From Jejuia algarum (GTDB taxonomy: Bacteria; Bacteroidota; Bacteroidia; Flavobacteriales; Flavobacteriaceae), in the NCBI GenBank assembly GCA_947495775.1, contig CANMAQ010000003.1, forward strand, positions 235,747-299,746: 64,000 bases of DNA, written 5' to 3'. Below, one piece after another: positions 17,051 through 26,058 of the stretch. The stretch's first letter is position 1; the number at the start of each line of letters is the position of its first letter. The notes beneath the pieces were generated by a model. The model was not told the origin of the DNA and did no database searches. It saw nothing but the letters and a program-made list of their open reading frames with translations. The translations under genes and the position numbers were made by a program.

Positions 17051-17671
17051 AAGAAAATTATTTAAGGGATATTAACTGACACAAAACTACTTTTACTTAT
17101 TCTTATAACAGTAAGATTTTTTTCCCAAATAAGTACAGTTTCATGAAATCGGACAAATTCGCGTCATGTTGCATAGACATTTCTAGGGTATAATTACGCC
17201 ATAGTTTACAGAGTAATTCGCTTAAAATAAGATGGATGTAACTAAATGGTGTGTGTTCTAAATATGCTTCTTCAAGCATACAAATACCTGTACTATAAAG
17301 TCTAAATGAGGTTAAAAAGTAGGTTTTAGAATATTTTATACCATTTAAGAGACTGCTACATGGTGTTTTTCTCAAATACTGTTCTGTTTTTAAGCTTTTA
17401 TACCTCAAAATAACGCTTTCATACCCTTAAAACCTGAATTGCTGTCTCTTTTTTATTTAACAAGAAAAAGAACATGTATTTTTAGCATAATAAACATTGT
17501 ATAGCAGTCTATTTCATACACTAACATTTATTGAAGCTATCCTAATAGCGATTAAAATGCTAGTATGTGCTATTTATAACATTATAGATGACGTGTTATA
17601 GTCTGTTAAAACGTATAGAAACTAACCAAAAATGCCGAAACAAATAAGTAGGCGCGTATAAAAGCAAAAAA
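17051..17671. other. Intergenic region, 621 bp, with array-type palindrome
   Basis: Mostly AT-rich non-coding DNA between copy 7 and the tyrosinase gene. At 17138-17150 it has GTTTCATGAAATC followed by GGACAAATT, the same box as upstream of copies 3-6. A weak minus-strand frame at 17103-17408 starts with TTG, contains the palindrome and resembles nothing; I do not call it. I see no clear promoter for the tyrosinase gene. Confidence 0.55.
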
Positions 17672-19162
17672 ATGGGAACACAACAAGCAGTAGCGGTACC
17701 AACTTGGTATGATGATATAAGATATTTATTTACAGCGGGCGACATCGCATGTATGAAAAATCATGGCTATGACCTCAGTGATTATAGTACTGTAAAAAAT
17801 GGTTCAGGAAGTATATATGGACAAGTTTCTGGTGGAATGATGCCAAAAGGAGGGCCTGCATGGTCTGCAGAAAAAGTAACTACGTTTTACAATTGGATGA
17901 ACACGGGGTATACTAAAGGCCCTAGAGCGACAACGTCTAAACGTTTAAAAACATTTGCAGAAACGGCACCTACAGCAACACGTATACGAAAAGAAGTCAC
18001 AACACTTAGTCCAAAAGAGGTTAAAACACTTCAAAAGGCATTTGCGGGTATTATGGCTAAACCCATAGACGATCCCGATAGCTTTTATGCACTAGCAGGG
18101 TGGCATGGTTTCCCTAAACCTAATTGTATGCATCATACCCCTGGTTATAATCCTTGGCATCGTATATACATGTGGCGTTTTGAAAATGCATTGCGTACTA
18201 TAGAAGGTTGTAGTGATGTGGTATTACCGTATTGGGATTTTAGCCAAGAAGAATTACCCGCTGTTTTTGATACGGCTCCTCTTAATGCATATACGCTTCC
18301 AGTAGACACCACGTATAATGGTACAACGTATAAGAAGGGAATGACTACCGAACGGTATTCAGCGAAAACCATAGCTTCAAAAATGGAAGGCTATGATACT
18401 ATTGGTTGTTTTGATAGGGCTTCTAAAGAAACCGATTGGGAAGATTACCACGGTTTATTGGGCGGCACAACTAATGATACTACGTTTCATGGACATGATA
18501 CAGGACACTTATCTATTGGTCCTACAATGGCAAATCAAGATATTTCAGCTTTCGATCCTATTTTTTGGTTCTATCATTGTAACCTAGACCGCTTGTATTG
18601 GGAGTGGCAAAAGACGATGAAAGCAACAACATCTACTTCTATTTTAACAACCATACAAACACAGGCCAGTCGTAATATTTTTACAGTTCCAGCTTATGAA
18701 GAATTGCCACCTTTTGATAAGAATTCACCTTTTTCTGTAGATTCTGAAAACAACTTAGATGTGGCTTACACAAGTACTTCTCAATCCGTTAAAACTATGA
18801 GGCTTAAAACTAAAGGCACATCTTCTGCTAAAGAAAAGTTTACTGTACATACAGAAATGGTAAATGTGCGTGTAAAAGGAGTCAATCGGTTAAAAATACC
18901 AGGGAGTTTCGATATACATCTTCAAAAAGACGGGGTTACGATAGCTACTCGCGGATTTTTTCAGCCCAATGATGTTGAAAAGTGCGCAAACTGTGTAGAA
19001 AATGCTATTGTACATTTTGATTTTAAATTACCTGTAGAAGCCATAGCTCATGGAACATTGAGTATTTCTGTAGTGCCACTAAGCACGCCAGAAACAGACT
19101 TTCCACTTAGCAAGCTAGGACACCCTACAATAAATGTACGTTTATTATTAAGCAACCATTAA
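17672..19162 (+). CDS. Tyrosinase family type-3 copper oxidase
   Basis: A 496-residue protein with the tyrosinase central domain. The CuA site is formed by the His of GWHGF (about 145), the HH of NCMHHTPGY (about 154-155) and the His of NPWHRIYMWRFE (about 163). CuB is formed by HGHDTGHLSIG (about 273-280) and FDPIFWFYHCNLDRLYWEWQ (about 306), a textbook signature. An N-terminal segment of about 100 residues (PTWYDDIRYLF...GDIACMKNHGYDL) precedes the domain. A C-terminal beta domain with a Cys pair (EKCANCVE, about 436-439) follows; it may shield the site or bind copper. There is no Sec signal. Known chemistry: oxidation of phenols or catechols, for example to melanin precursors. The c-haem lipoprotein gene follows in the same direction after a long hairpin. 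Confidence 0.88.
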   Translation: MGTQQAVAVPTWYDDIRYLFTAGDIACMKNHGYDLSDYSTVKNGSGSIYGQVSGGMMPKGGPAWSAEKVTTFYNWMNTGYTKGPRATTSKRLKTFAETAPTATRIRKEVTTLSPKEVKTLQKAFAGIMAKPIDDPDSFYALAGWHGFPKPNCMHHTPGYNPWHRIYMWRFENALRTIEGCSDVVLPYWDFSQEELPAVFDTAPLNAYTLPVDTTYNGTTYKKGMTTERYSAKTIASKMEGYDTIGCFDRASKETDWEDYHGLLGGTTNDTTFHGHDTGHLSIGPTMANQDISAFDPIFWFYHCNLDRLYWEWQKTMKATTSTSILTTIQTQASRNIFTVPAYEELPPFDKNSPFSVDSENNLDVAYTSTSQSVKTMRLKTKGTSSAKEKFTVHTEMVNVRVKGVNRLKIPGSFDIHLQKDGVTIATRGFFQPNDVEKCANCVENAIVHFDFKLPVEAIAHGTLSISVVPLSTPETDFPLSKLGHPTINVRLLLSNH

Positions 19163-19220
19163 ATCTAATTTTAATCCGAATTATGCGATAGAACATTGTC
19201 GTGAAGCTTTGAGATACCAT

Positions 19221-19296
19221 AAATACTGACTTTTTCTTGATTTTAGCATAGCATCGCTATGGTTAAATTGAAAAAAGTAGTGTAGCGCCAGTATTT
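19221..19296. repeat. Long imperfect inverted repeat (76 bp)
   Basis: Outer arms AAATACTG / CAGTATTT; inner arms CTTTTTCTTGATTTTAGCATAGC against GCTATGGTTAAATTGAAAAAAG around the loop ATC. It lies 59 bp after the tyrosinase stop and 69 bp before the next start. It could be a terminator, an mRNA-stability hairpin that sets the expression ratio, or a small non-autonomous mobile palindrome. Confidence 0.6.
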
Positions 19297-19364
19297 GCAG
19301 TAGCTTAAAAGTGTAATAGATGTGCTATCACATAAAGCGGGTTTAACGTATTAAACTATACTTT

Positions 19365-20966
19365 ATGAGATTAATTACACCTTGTTTTCGCATGGGAAAC
19401 GCATTAAAAATTATTGTATTAAGTAGCGTTCTGCTCACGTTGTCTTGCGATAAAAAACAGCATTATGTGGCGCTTAAAGCTCCTGCTGTATTTTCACCAA
19501 ATATACCTGTAGATGTAGATCCTGCTTTGCAAAATACATTGAAAGCTGCCGGAGCTATTTACCAATTGAATACCGCTTATAATATTTACAGTTGGCAAGC
19601 ACTTATTGCCATTAACTGGCCATTAGACAGTAGTGGTGTGGCCCTTAAAAATTTCACAGATAAAGGCACACCTACTTGGTTAACATGGAAGGAGGCTTTT
19701 CAAGTGTACCGTGCCGATGGTAAAGTACCTGCCGCATGGGATAGCCCAAGAACCGCTAATGGTTTGGGATTAAAAGCTGCTGTACTGAATGATCATGATT
19801 CCAGAATTATATTAAGCGACAAAACACCAACACATACAGGACATTCTAATATTGCTGACGAAACCGATCAGGCTTTTGCAGGAAAGTTGTTTGATCAAAA
19901 TGGAGAAGTTGTGGTGTATGAAGTATTGATGAATAAGGAAGAGTTCGACTATATCGTGGAGCAGAAGCTGTATAATATAAATGGGCAATTAGAGTTTGCT
20001 AAAACGCATACCGAAGCAAATTTCCCAAAAGGGGATTATACAAAAGGAACGCTTGGTGCTACAGAAATTAAACTGGCGTGGCGGATTTTAAAGGATAATA
20101 CACCGCACCAAGACCGTTATCTTGTAGATGAAGGTTACATTATTGATGAAAAGACGAAAACACCTAAAAAAGTACGTTTAGGTTTAATAGGATTTCATAT
20201 CAGTCAAAAAACACCAACAGGAAAGCAATGGGTTTGGTCTACGTTTGAGCATATCGATAATTTAGATCAAAATGTTATTGAAAAGGACGGAAAAACCACA
20301 GTAATTCATCCTACGCTTACTAATCCTGATTGTGAGATATGTCCTGTAAATGTAGATGTAAGCAATAATGCTAATACTTATGCATTTCATAAAACAAAAC
20401 ATGCCGACTATTGGAAAGTTACTGGCGATGCTCTAAAGTATTATACAGATGATACTTTAATGAAAACCCAAGCCAAGCGTATGGTGGATATTCCAGTGCG
20501 CGTAAAACGTGTCAATACTATGATGCAAAACTATTTTAAACAAGAAGGTAGTGTATGGCAGTATTACCAATTAATCGATACGCAGTATCCTTTAAATCAA
20601 GATGCCGCACCGAGTATAAGCACACCCACAGCATATCATATCCCTGGAAGTGTGGTTAATAAGCCTGGAGGTGATCCTAATTTAGCATTTTTAACCAATA
20701 TCACTATGGAAACCTTTTTCCAAAAGGGCAACCAAATTGCAGGCCTTATGGAAAATTCGAATTCCGATATTACAATTTTTGGAACAGAAAGCTGTATAGG
20801 GTGCCATTCCAGTGCGTTTATGTATAATTCTTATACCTTAAAGAAAGGAAAAGAGAAAGCAACTTTAGGCGCTGGCAGCCAATTGTCTGGAGACTTTAGT
20901 TGGTTATTGAAGAAAGCGACTTGGGATAAAGATTTACCGAAGCCAGCACCAACCGCAACGCATTAA
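19365..20966 (+). CDS. c-haem-binding lipoprotein near the tyrosinase
   Basis: A 533-residue exported lipoprotein with lipobox LLTLSCDKK (Cys about 29). One c-type haem site, CIGCHSSAF, sits near the C-terminus (about residue 477). The remainder (about 50-460) has no domain I recognise; it is rich in W, Y and polar residues and has a further Cys pair in CEICPVN near 325. It follows the tyrosinase gene in the same direction. I infer an envelope redox protein, perhaps an electron acceptor or donor for oxidised phenols or copper. The lipidation and haem motifs are directly visible; the role is inferred. Confidence 0.7.
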   Translation: MRLITPCFRMGNALKIIVLSSVLLTLSCDKKQHYVALKAPAVFSPNIPVDVDPALQNTLKAAGAIYQLNTAYNIYSWQALIAINWPLDSSGVALKNFTDKGTPTWLTWKEAFQVYRADGKVPAAWDSPRTANGLGLKAAVLNDHDSRIILSDKTPTHTGHSNIADETDQAFAGKLFDQNGEVVVYEVLMNKEEFDYIVEQKLYNINGQLEFAKTHTEANFPKGDYTKGTLGATEIKLAWRILKDNTPHQDRYLVDEGYIIDEKTKTPKKVRLGLIGFHISQKTPTGKQWVWSTFEHIDNLDQNVIEKDGKTTVIHPTLTNPDCEICPVNVDVSNNANTYAFHKTKHADYWKVTGDALKYYTDDTLMKTQAKRMVDIPVRVKRVNTMMQNYFKQEGSVWQYYQLIDTQYPLNQDAAPSISTPTAYHIPGSVVNKPGGDPNLAFLTNITMETFFQKGNQIAGLMENSNSDITIFGTESCIGCHSSAFMYNSYTLKKGKEKATLGAGSQLSGDFSWLLKKATWDKDLPKPAPTATH

Positions 20967-20992
20967 TCCTTATTTACTAAAAACCACTTCAG

Positions 20993-21463
20993 ATGGAAAA
21001 CTCAAAACATACATCATGCGCTTGCGGTACGTCACAACCGCTAAAAAAAGATCCTGCAACGCGCAGTAAAAAAATGAGTGTTCTAAATATAATTACTGCG
21101 GTGGTTGTTTTTCTTTTTCCTAAATGTCCATTTTGTTGGGCGACCTATGCCTCGCTCTTTAGTTTTGTAGGATTAGATGTGTTAACGTACAATTCAAATT
21201 GGATTTACAGTGTTTTTGCAGTGTTTCTAATAGTAAGTTTTATAAGCTTACGAAAACATTATTTAAATAAATCCTGGGGAAGCCTTATTATTTACAGCAT
21301 AGCAATAGTCATTTTAGTGCTAACGTATTATTTTAAACTGAATCAAACATGGTGGCTTTATATTGTCCTTACCTTAATAGCATTGAGTAATCTTTCTAAA
21401 CGCTATGTACATAAACTTAGGGCATTATTTAAACGCCCATTTTTAATAACACCTAAAATTTAA
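20993..21463 (+). CDS. MerC-like four-helix membrane protein
   Basis: A 156-residue membrane protein. Its N-terminus has C9-A-C11, then a first helix carrying FPKCPFCW (C45, C48), followed by three more hydrophobic helices and a basic tail. Cys pairs in the first membrane helix and a size of about 150 residues fit MerC-like metal transport proteins, but any resemblance beyond this is loose. It starts 26 bp after the haem lipoprotein, and its stop overlaps the next start (TAATGA). It may handle copper for the tyrosinase or a thiol-binding ion (inference). Confidence 0.55.
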   Translation: MENSKHTSCACGTSQPLKKDPATRSKKMSVLNIITAVVVFLFPKCPFCWATYASLFSFVGLDVLTYNSNWIYSVFAVFLIVSFISLRKHYLNKSWGSLIIYSIAIVILVLTYYFKLNQTWWLYIVLTLIALSNLSKRYVHKLRALFKRPFLITPKI

Positions 21464-22137
21464 TGAAAACTACAACTCCAGAAAGTACAGCATTTAGAAT
21501 TGTCATTCCAGTATACGATGGCGTAGATTTAATGGATATTGCAGCACCTCGAGAAATATTTGGCTGGTTGGCACATGCTGACTTTCCCAAAGCCGTTGAA
21601 ATTGCTTATGTAGGCGCACGTGAAGGTACATTTACAACGAATAATGGTGTTATAATGAAAATTGAAGCCACTTTTGATATGGCTTCGGTACAGCAACCCG
21701 ATTTAATCTGGGTGCCTGGAGGGCGACCAGATGCATTAGCTCGGATACTTTCTAATACAAATTCGCCCTATATAGCTTATGTAAAACGCGTAGGGTTACA
21801 TGCAGAATGGGTCTGTTCTGTTTGTGAAGGTGCTGTGCTATTAGCCCATACAGGTTTACTAAACGGTCATGAGATAACAACCCATTGGAATTTTGTGAAT
21901 TGTTTTGGGAAGTATCCCGAAGTTACTGTGGTAAAAGGACATCCGCGTTACGTTAAAAGTGGTAACAGAGTTACTGGAGGCGGAATTTCTTCAGGGCTTG
22001 ATCAGGCTATTTATTTAGTAGAACTTATTGCAGGCACTGCTAGTGCTGTAAAAGTGCAACGTATGATGCAGTATTACCCCAAACCACCTGTTAGCAGTAC
22101 TATTCCCAACGCAGGCAGCTGCCCCGTACATTATTAA
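21463..22137 (+). CDS. DJ-1/PfpI family protein (class I glutamine amidotransferase-like)
   Basis: A 224-residue cytoplasmic protein of the DJ-1/PfpI superfamily, close to the GATase1 domain of GlxA/FtrA-type regulators but without a HTH. The nucleophile elbow is CSVCEGAVLLA with C121 as the active Cys. The oxyanion-side motif is WVPGG (83-87), and the following THWN (about 140) is typical of the isonitrile hydratase/AraC-N subgroup. Members act as isocyanide hydratases, glyoxalases or chaperones. The substrate cannot be told. It is the last gene of the plus-strand run and abuts the convergent LysE-type gene with no space. Confidence 0.83.
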   Translation: MKTTTPESTAFRIVIPVYDGVDLMDIAAPREIFGWLAHADFPKAVEIAYVGAREGTFTTNNGVIMKIEATFDMASVQQPDLIWVPGGRPDALARILSNTNSPYIAYVKRVGLHAEWVCSVCEGAVLLAHTGLLNGHEITTHWNFVNCFGKYPEVTVVKGHPRYVKSGNRVTGGGISSGLDQAIYLVELIAGTASAVKVQRMMQYYPKPPVSSTIPNAGSCPVHY

Positions 22138-22800
22138 TTAATAATACACCAATTTGGTGAATTGAAAGAGCGAAACACAGACTAAGAGGCCACCTATAAT
22201 TCTGTTTACACTAGTGGTTTTATTTTTCATCTTAAATTTTAAGACATGACTAAATTTGCCATAGCCATAAAGTGTGAGTACTTTTCCTAAAAATACGCCA
22301 ATACTAAAAAGACTTACAAAAATGTATTCTGTATGTATTGTTAAATGGATCATTTTAGTATTTAAAAATGAAATTACTAAAATCCAATACACCAAAACTG
22401 TAGGGTTAACCAATCCTAATATAAAACCTAAGAGCTGTTTCGAAATGTGAATGCTTCGCTTTTTTATGATAATGCATTCATCATTTTCGTCTTTCACACA
22501 TTCTTTTCGTCCTATAACAAGAACAATTCCAATACCCAAAAGCAAAACTACAATCGCATATTGTAACCATACGTTCATGTTTATAAAGTTTTCAATTTGC
22601 ATGTTAAAATTAATAGCAATAATAACCAAGATAACTTCGGCTAAAGCCGCCGTATAAATAATCTTTAGAGCATTTTGGATGTTTTCTTTTATGGTTGTAT
22701 TTATTACAGCAACATTGGTGGTCCCTAGAGGTAAGGCACCAATTATTGCGGTTAGGAGTCCGATTAAGAGATAGAGTATAAAATTCATGGTATCTTGCAT
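22138..22800 (-). CDS. LysE family transporter
   Basis: A 220-residue inner-membrane protein with six hydrophobic helices. The N-terminal helix contains GLLTAIIGALPLGTTNVAVI, the Pro-Gly-rich signature of LysE/RhtB exporters. Such proteins export amino acids or other small cations with proton antiport. It is a single gene, convergent with the DJ-1/PfpI gene. The first four residues (MQDT) could be replaced by a start at MNFILYL. Substrate unknown. Confidence 0.82.
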   Translation of the reverse strand: MQDTMNFILYLLIGLLTAIIGALPLGTTNVAVINTTIKENIQNALKIIYTAALAEVILVIIAINFNMQIENFINMNVWLQYAIVVLLLGIGIVLVIGRKECVKDENDECIIIKKRSIHISKQLLGFILGLVNPTVLVYWILVISFLNTKMIHLTIHTEYIFVSLFSIGVFLGKVLTLYGYGKFSHVLKFKMKNKTTSVNRIIGGLLVCVSLFQFTKLVYY

Positions 22801-23117
22801 TTAGGTATTAAAATCCCGAAAAACACACTATTAAAGTGGTTGTATTCTAGTCGGTTTCTTTAAGGATTCTTTACGATACAATTCTAATTACTTCTAAGAG
22901 ATCTATAGATCATTTTCGTTTATATCCCTTATGATTAACTTGATATTAATGTATATTCATATTTAAATAATACCAATTATCTAATAGTGCGTTGGGTTTA
23001 ATAAGTATGAAATTCGTTATTATAAATAAACGTCCTTAAGAATAAATTGCTTAAATAATTGTATGTGTAGATGTCATTTAACCTGGTTATAGGTCTTTAT
23101 AGAATACGTTTATAGTT
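22801..23117. other. Intergenic region, 317 bp
   Basis: AT-rich spacer between the LysE gene (divergent side) and the end of the glycosyltransferase run. I see no ORF, repeat or clear terminator. Confidence 0.5.
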
Positions 23118-23954
23118 TTAAATAAAGTAGTTTTTAGTCATTTTAGCATATCTAAAAAACTGATCATCATATAATTTATCTAATGGTATGGCTATATGTT
23201 TCTCTTTATAAAGATTTAACTCTTGCATACTGTTAAATCCTGCTGCAGTATATATTTTTTCGGCATGCTTAAAATACCTAGAAACAGGATATTTGTTTTT
23301 GAATATTTGTATTCTAGGATCTTTTAAGTCTACATCTACTTGGGTAAAAACGATAATAGCGATTTTTGGTCTGTTTTGACAGGCTTTAAGAGCTTCATTA
23401 CAAATTTGTAACACATCCTTCTTTCCTCCAGAATGGACTACCAAAAGATAAGGGCTTTTAAGAAAAGGAATTGCAGGGAAGCGGTCGTTTTGCAGTGTTA
23501 CAAATTCAATGTCTAAAGTGTTTTTTTGTATCCAATACAGGTGTTCAGGATACAATTCTTCTAATATAATAGTTTTAGAAAAAGTAATAGGACATCCCAA
23601 AGGCATACTATTGTAGTAGTCTCGCCATTTTAGAATTCTAGAAATGTAAACATATTTAAGTTTTGGGAATGTTTTATAGATAGTTAAAAGCTCTCCCTTT
23701 ATGCCTAAAGGGAAAGTGTCTATATAAAAGGTATTCGTGTTGTGTTTAATAAGCGTTTCCTCTATGGTTTTAGACCAGTTTTCAACAGGTGTGTTCCAAG
23801 ATATTTTAACGAATTTGTAATCCGTAAAATAAGAGGTGAAAGCAGACGGCGTAATGATACATACAGCATGAGCTGGCAGTTTTAAGGTACGTATCAGCTT
23901 ATGGATACGTGTTAAATGGCCTAAACCGCCACCATGTGCATAAAAAAGGTGCAT
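23118..23954 (-). CDS. Glycosyltransferase, GT28/MurG-like
   Basis: A 278-residue protein. The start MHLFYAHGGGLGHLTRIHKL is the nucleotide-sugar transferase N-terminus (GGxGH loop) of the GT-B, MurG/GT28-like type. The C-terminus has AAGFNSMQELNLY and the DKLYDDQF end, as in UDP-sugar-binding C-domains. It is shorter than MurG (about 350), so the domain linker is reduced. It overlaps the lipoprotein gene by one base and is last in the minus-strand operon. The acceptor is unknown; it probably acts in envelope or surface glycan assembly. Confidence 0.72.
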   Translation of the reverse strand: MHLFYAHGGGLGHLTRIHKLIRTLKLPAHAVCIITPSAFTSYFTDYKFVKISWNTPVENWSKTIEETLIKHNTNTFYIDTFPLGIKGELLTIYKTFPKLKYVYISRILKWRDYYNSMPLGCPITFSKTIILEELYPEHLYWIQKNTLDIEFVTLQNDRFPAIPFLKSPYLLVVHSGGKKDVLQICNEALKACQNRPKIAIIVFTQVDVDLKDPRIQIFKNKYPVSRYFKHAEKIYTAAGFNSMQELNLYKEKHIAIPLDKLYDDQFFRYAKMTKNYFI

Positions 23955-24499
23955 TAAAACCCTTTTAAAACCAATTCGTCTTTAAGGATGTGTTTTTGAA
24001 TCTCAGGAATTTCAGAGATTTCATGAATTAAAAGGCTAGGAGCGTAGTTCCCTTTTACAGTCTCAGATCCCGTTCCATTTACAGGGGTTATGGTTTGCGT
24101 ATTAGATACAGCATCATAAACCAATCGTGCTAATTTTGCATCATCTTTCACCAATTTAGCTTCATTGCTATTTATCAATTTAATTTCATAAGGATTTAAA
24201 TTGTCTTCATTGGCACTGATCTTAATTTTATCTGTATCTAATTTTACTTTCCATAGCAATTGCGACCCTGCTGTTCTTAATTTAAACCCATTTAATTTAT
24301 ACTTCACTTCAAAAATAACGTTACCATTGGCATCATAATATTTCTTTTTATCTGGCTTAGTCATTTTAGAGGTATAAGTGAGGTCATGACTTATACCATT
24401 AGAAGTACTAGCATTGGTATTATTTTTTTCTGTGTCTTTACACGCTAATGCTATAAAAAAGAGGACGCCTATGCTTAATAGTTTTATGTAATGTTTCAT
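23954..24499 (-). CDS. Lipoprotein, function unknown
   Basis: A 181-residue protein with lipobox FFIALACKDT (Cys about 20), then a polar Asn/Thr linker. A beta-rich body repeats the theme YYDANGNVIFEVKYKLNGFKLR...LLWKVKLDTDKIKIS...NPYEIKLI, like small lipoproteins that sense or carry a ligand. I do not recognise the family. It lies between two glycosyltransferase genes with +1 overlap on one side and a 1-bp gap on the other, so it is almost certainly in the same operon. Confidence 0.7.
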   Translation of the reverse strand: MKHYIKLLSIGVLFFIALACKDTEKNNTNASTSNGISHDLTYTSKMTKPDKKKYYDANGNVIFEVKYKLNGFKLRTAGSQLLWKVKLDTDKIKISANEDNLNPYEIKLINSNEAKLVKDDAKLARLVYDAVSNTQTITPVNGTGSETVKGNYAPSLLIHEISEIPEIQKHILKDELVLKGF

Positions 24500-24500
24500 G

Positions 24501-25616
24501 TTAAGTAATTATAGTTTTAAATATATCTAAATAATTTTGACTTTCCAGATCAGGAGTGAATCTGTCTTCTAATTTCTTTTTTAAACGTTTCGTTTTCAAT
24601 TCTAAATGCACAGTACTGGTCTTTTCAAAATCTGAAAATGCTGAAAGTAACGTACTTTCCGATAACACATCAAAAATAAAGGCATTACCATTATCTAAGA
24701 GGTCTGGGATGCCGCCTGCATTTGAGGCTAAAATAGGGATTTCTAAGGCTCCAGCTTCAAGGATAACATTAGGCATACCATCATAAATTGAAGGAATGGC
24801 TACCAAATCGCACATTAAATAATTTGCTATAAGTACGGTTTGCGATTCTGGAACAGCTATAGAATAGTCAATAGCATTAGTTATTAAAAGGGTTTCCATA
24901 TGCGGTTCTACTTCCCCAACAATACGCAAATGGACTTTGTTTACAAATTGAGATTTTTTTAAACTCGATATAAAGAAATCTATGCCTTTTTTCTGTTTTA
25001 GGAATCCAATTAAACCAATGACTGTTGTCTTTTCCTCTACATTAAGAGTTGCTTTGTATTTTGCTGCAAGTAAGGTATCAGATTCTAGTGTTTTCCAAGC
25101 TTCTAAATGAATAGAATTAGGGGTAAACCATACATTAGGGTTTAGTTCTAAACGTTTAATACGTTCAACTTTTTCTTTTGTAACACAGGCTATTGCAGAC
25201 GAATTTTCAAGCGCATAAATAAGATCTTGTTTTTTGTTAGAGAAGATAGCAGCATCAAAATCGTTACCCCTAAAGCAAGTTACAAGAGGTTTCTGTAGCC
25301 ATTTAGCAATTTGTGGCATGCCCTTTAAACACAAGTTACTTCCAAAACTAACCAAAATGTCGCTTTCTAAAACTACAGTTTTATCTTTAATAAAGGCCCA
25401 AAGCATGTTAAGTGTGTGCGAACTATCTTCAAAAATAGGAATAGAGGTATATGCACCATTTATATGAGTCTCAGTCTTAAAAGCATTTTCTTTATTTGTA
25501 AAATGGTACACATTTATAGTGTGATACTTTCGTAAATTTGTAATAATGCGATCACAACTTCTAGACATCCCACCTTTATTAGGAGGGTAATTCTCTGTAA
25601 ACCAACTTATAATCAT
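24501..25616 (-). CDS. Glycosyltransferase family 4
   Basis: A 371-residue GT-B glycosyltransferase. The N-terminus has FTENYPPNKGGMSRSCDRI. The C-terminal domain has VIGLIGFLKQKKGIDFFIS (about 195) and the family 4 donor-site signature PSIYDGMPNVILEAGALEIP...GGIPDLL (about 275-305) with the E-x7-E pair. It retains the anomeric configuration of the sugar donor. It is part of the six-gene minus-strand run. The sugar and acceptor are unknown. Confidence 0.85.
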   Translation of the reverse strand: MIISWFTENYPPNKGGMSRSCDRIITNLRKYHTINVYHFTNKENAFKTETHINGAYTSIPIFEDSSHTLNMLWAFIKDKTVVLESDILVSFGSNLCLKGMPQIAKWLQKPLVTCFRGNDFDAAIFSNKKQDLIYALENSSAIACVTKEKVERIKRLELNPNVWFTPNSIHLEAWKTLESDTLLAAKYKATLNVEEKTTVIGLIGFLKQKKGIDFFISSLKKSQFVNKVHLRIVGEVEPHMETLLITNAIDYSIAVPESQTVLIANYLMCDLVAIPSIYDGMPNVILEAGALEIPILASNAGGIPDLLDNGNAFIFDVLSESTLLSAFSDFEKTSTVHLELKTKRLKKKLEDRFTPDLESQNYLDIFKTIIT

Positions 25617-25625
25617 TACTCTAAA

Positions 25626-26048
25626 TTAACTGTAAAAAAAAGTATCGTCATTACTTAGGCCGCTACCTATAGTAGTATTAGGGGTGTCTTCTAAGCTTTG
25701 CATATCGCCTTCTGTCCACATTCCAGAAGCACCGCCGCCGCCAAATTCACCACCACCAAACTCACGGTTATCAGAATCTAATGGATCAGACGACGCTGTA
25801 GATGATGTGTAAGTTACGGTATTAAAATCGGTGTAGGTGTCTATATAGTGATCGTCCAAATGGCTGTCTTTTTTTCTAGTACTGTATAAATAGGCTTCCC
25901 AATAACAGTCTTCACAAAGTTGCTCCATACTAGAAATCATGTGTGTATGTGTTTCGCAAATACCTTTCTTACAATTGGCACAAGTATATCTTTTAGCGTT
26001 CGAACAGCTTAAATTTAAAAACACACCAGATTTTTGTTGACATTTCAT
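25626..26048 (-). CDS. Cys-rich zinc-ribbon-like protein with Gly-rich tail
   Basis: A 140-residue protein. An N-terminal Cys/His cluster (C3; C15; C23-x2-C26; C31; H34, H36; C45-x2-C48) resembles a B-box or treble-clef zinc module. It is followed by an Asp/Thr/Ser-rich middle and a GGGEFGGGGASG stretch of low complexity. It has no signal peptide. I do not recognise the family. The neighbouring gene encodes a membrane protein, and both are inserted among glycosyltransferases. Confidence 0.62.
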   Translation of the reverse strand: MKCQQKSGVFLNLSCSNAKRYTCANCKKGICETHTHMISSMEQLCEDCYWEAYLYSTRKKDSHLDDHYIDTYTDFNTVTYTSSTASSDPLDSDNREFGGGEFGGGGASGMWTEGDMQSLEDTPNTTIGSGLSNDDTFFYS

Positions 26049-26058
26049 AGTTGCGTGT

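Noticed and set aside
17103..17408. 101-codon minus-strand frame before the tyrosinase gene
   Set aside because: TTG start, low-complexity product, and it contains the conserved palindrome; probably non-coding.
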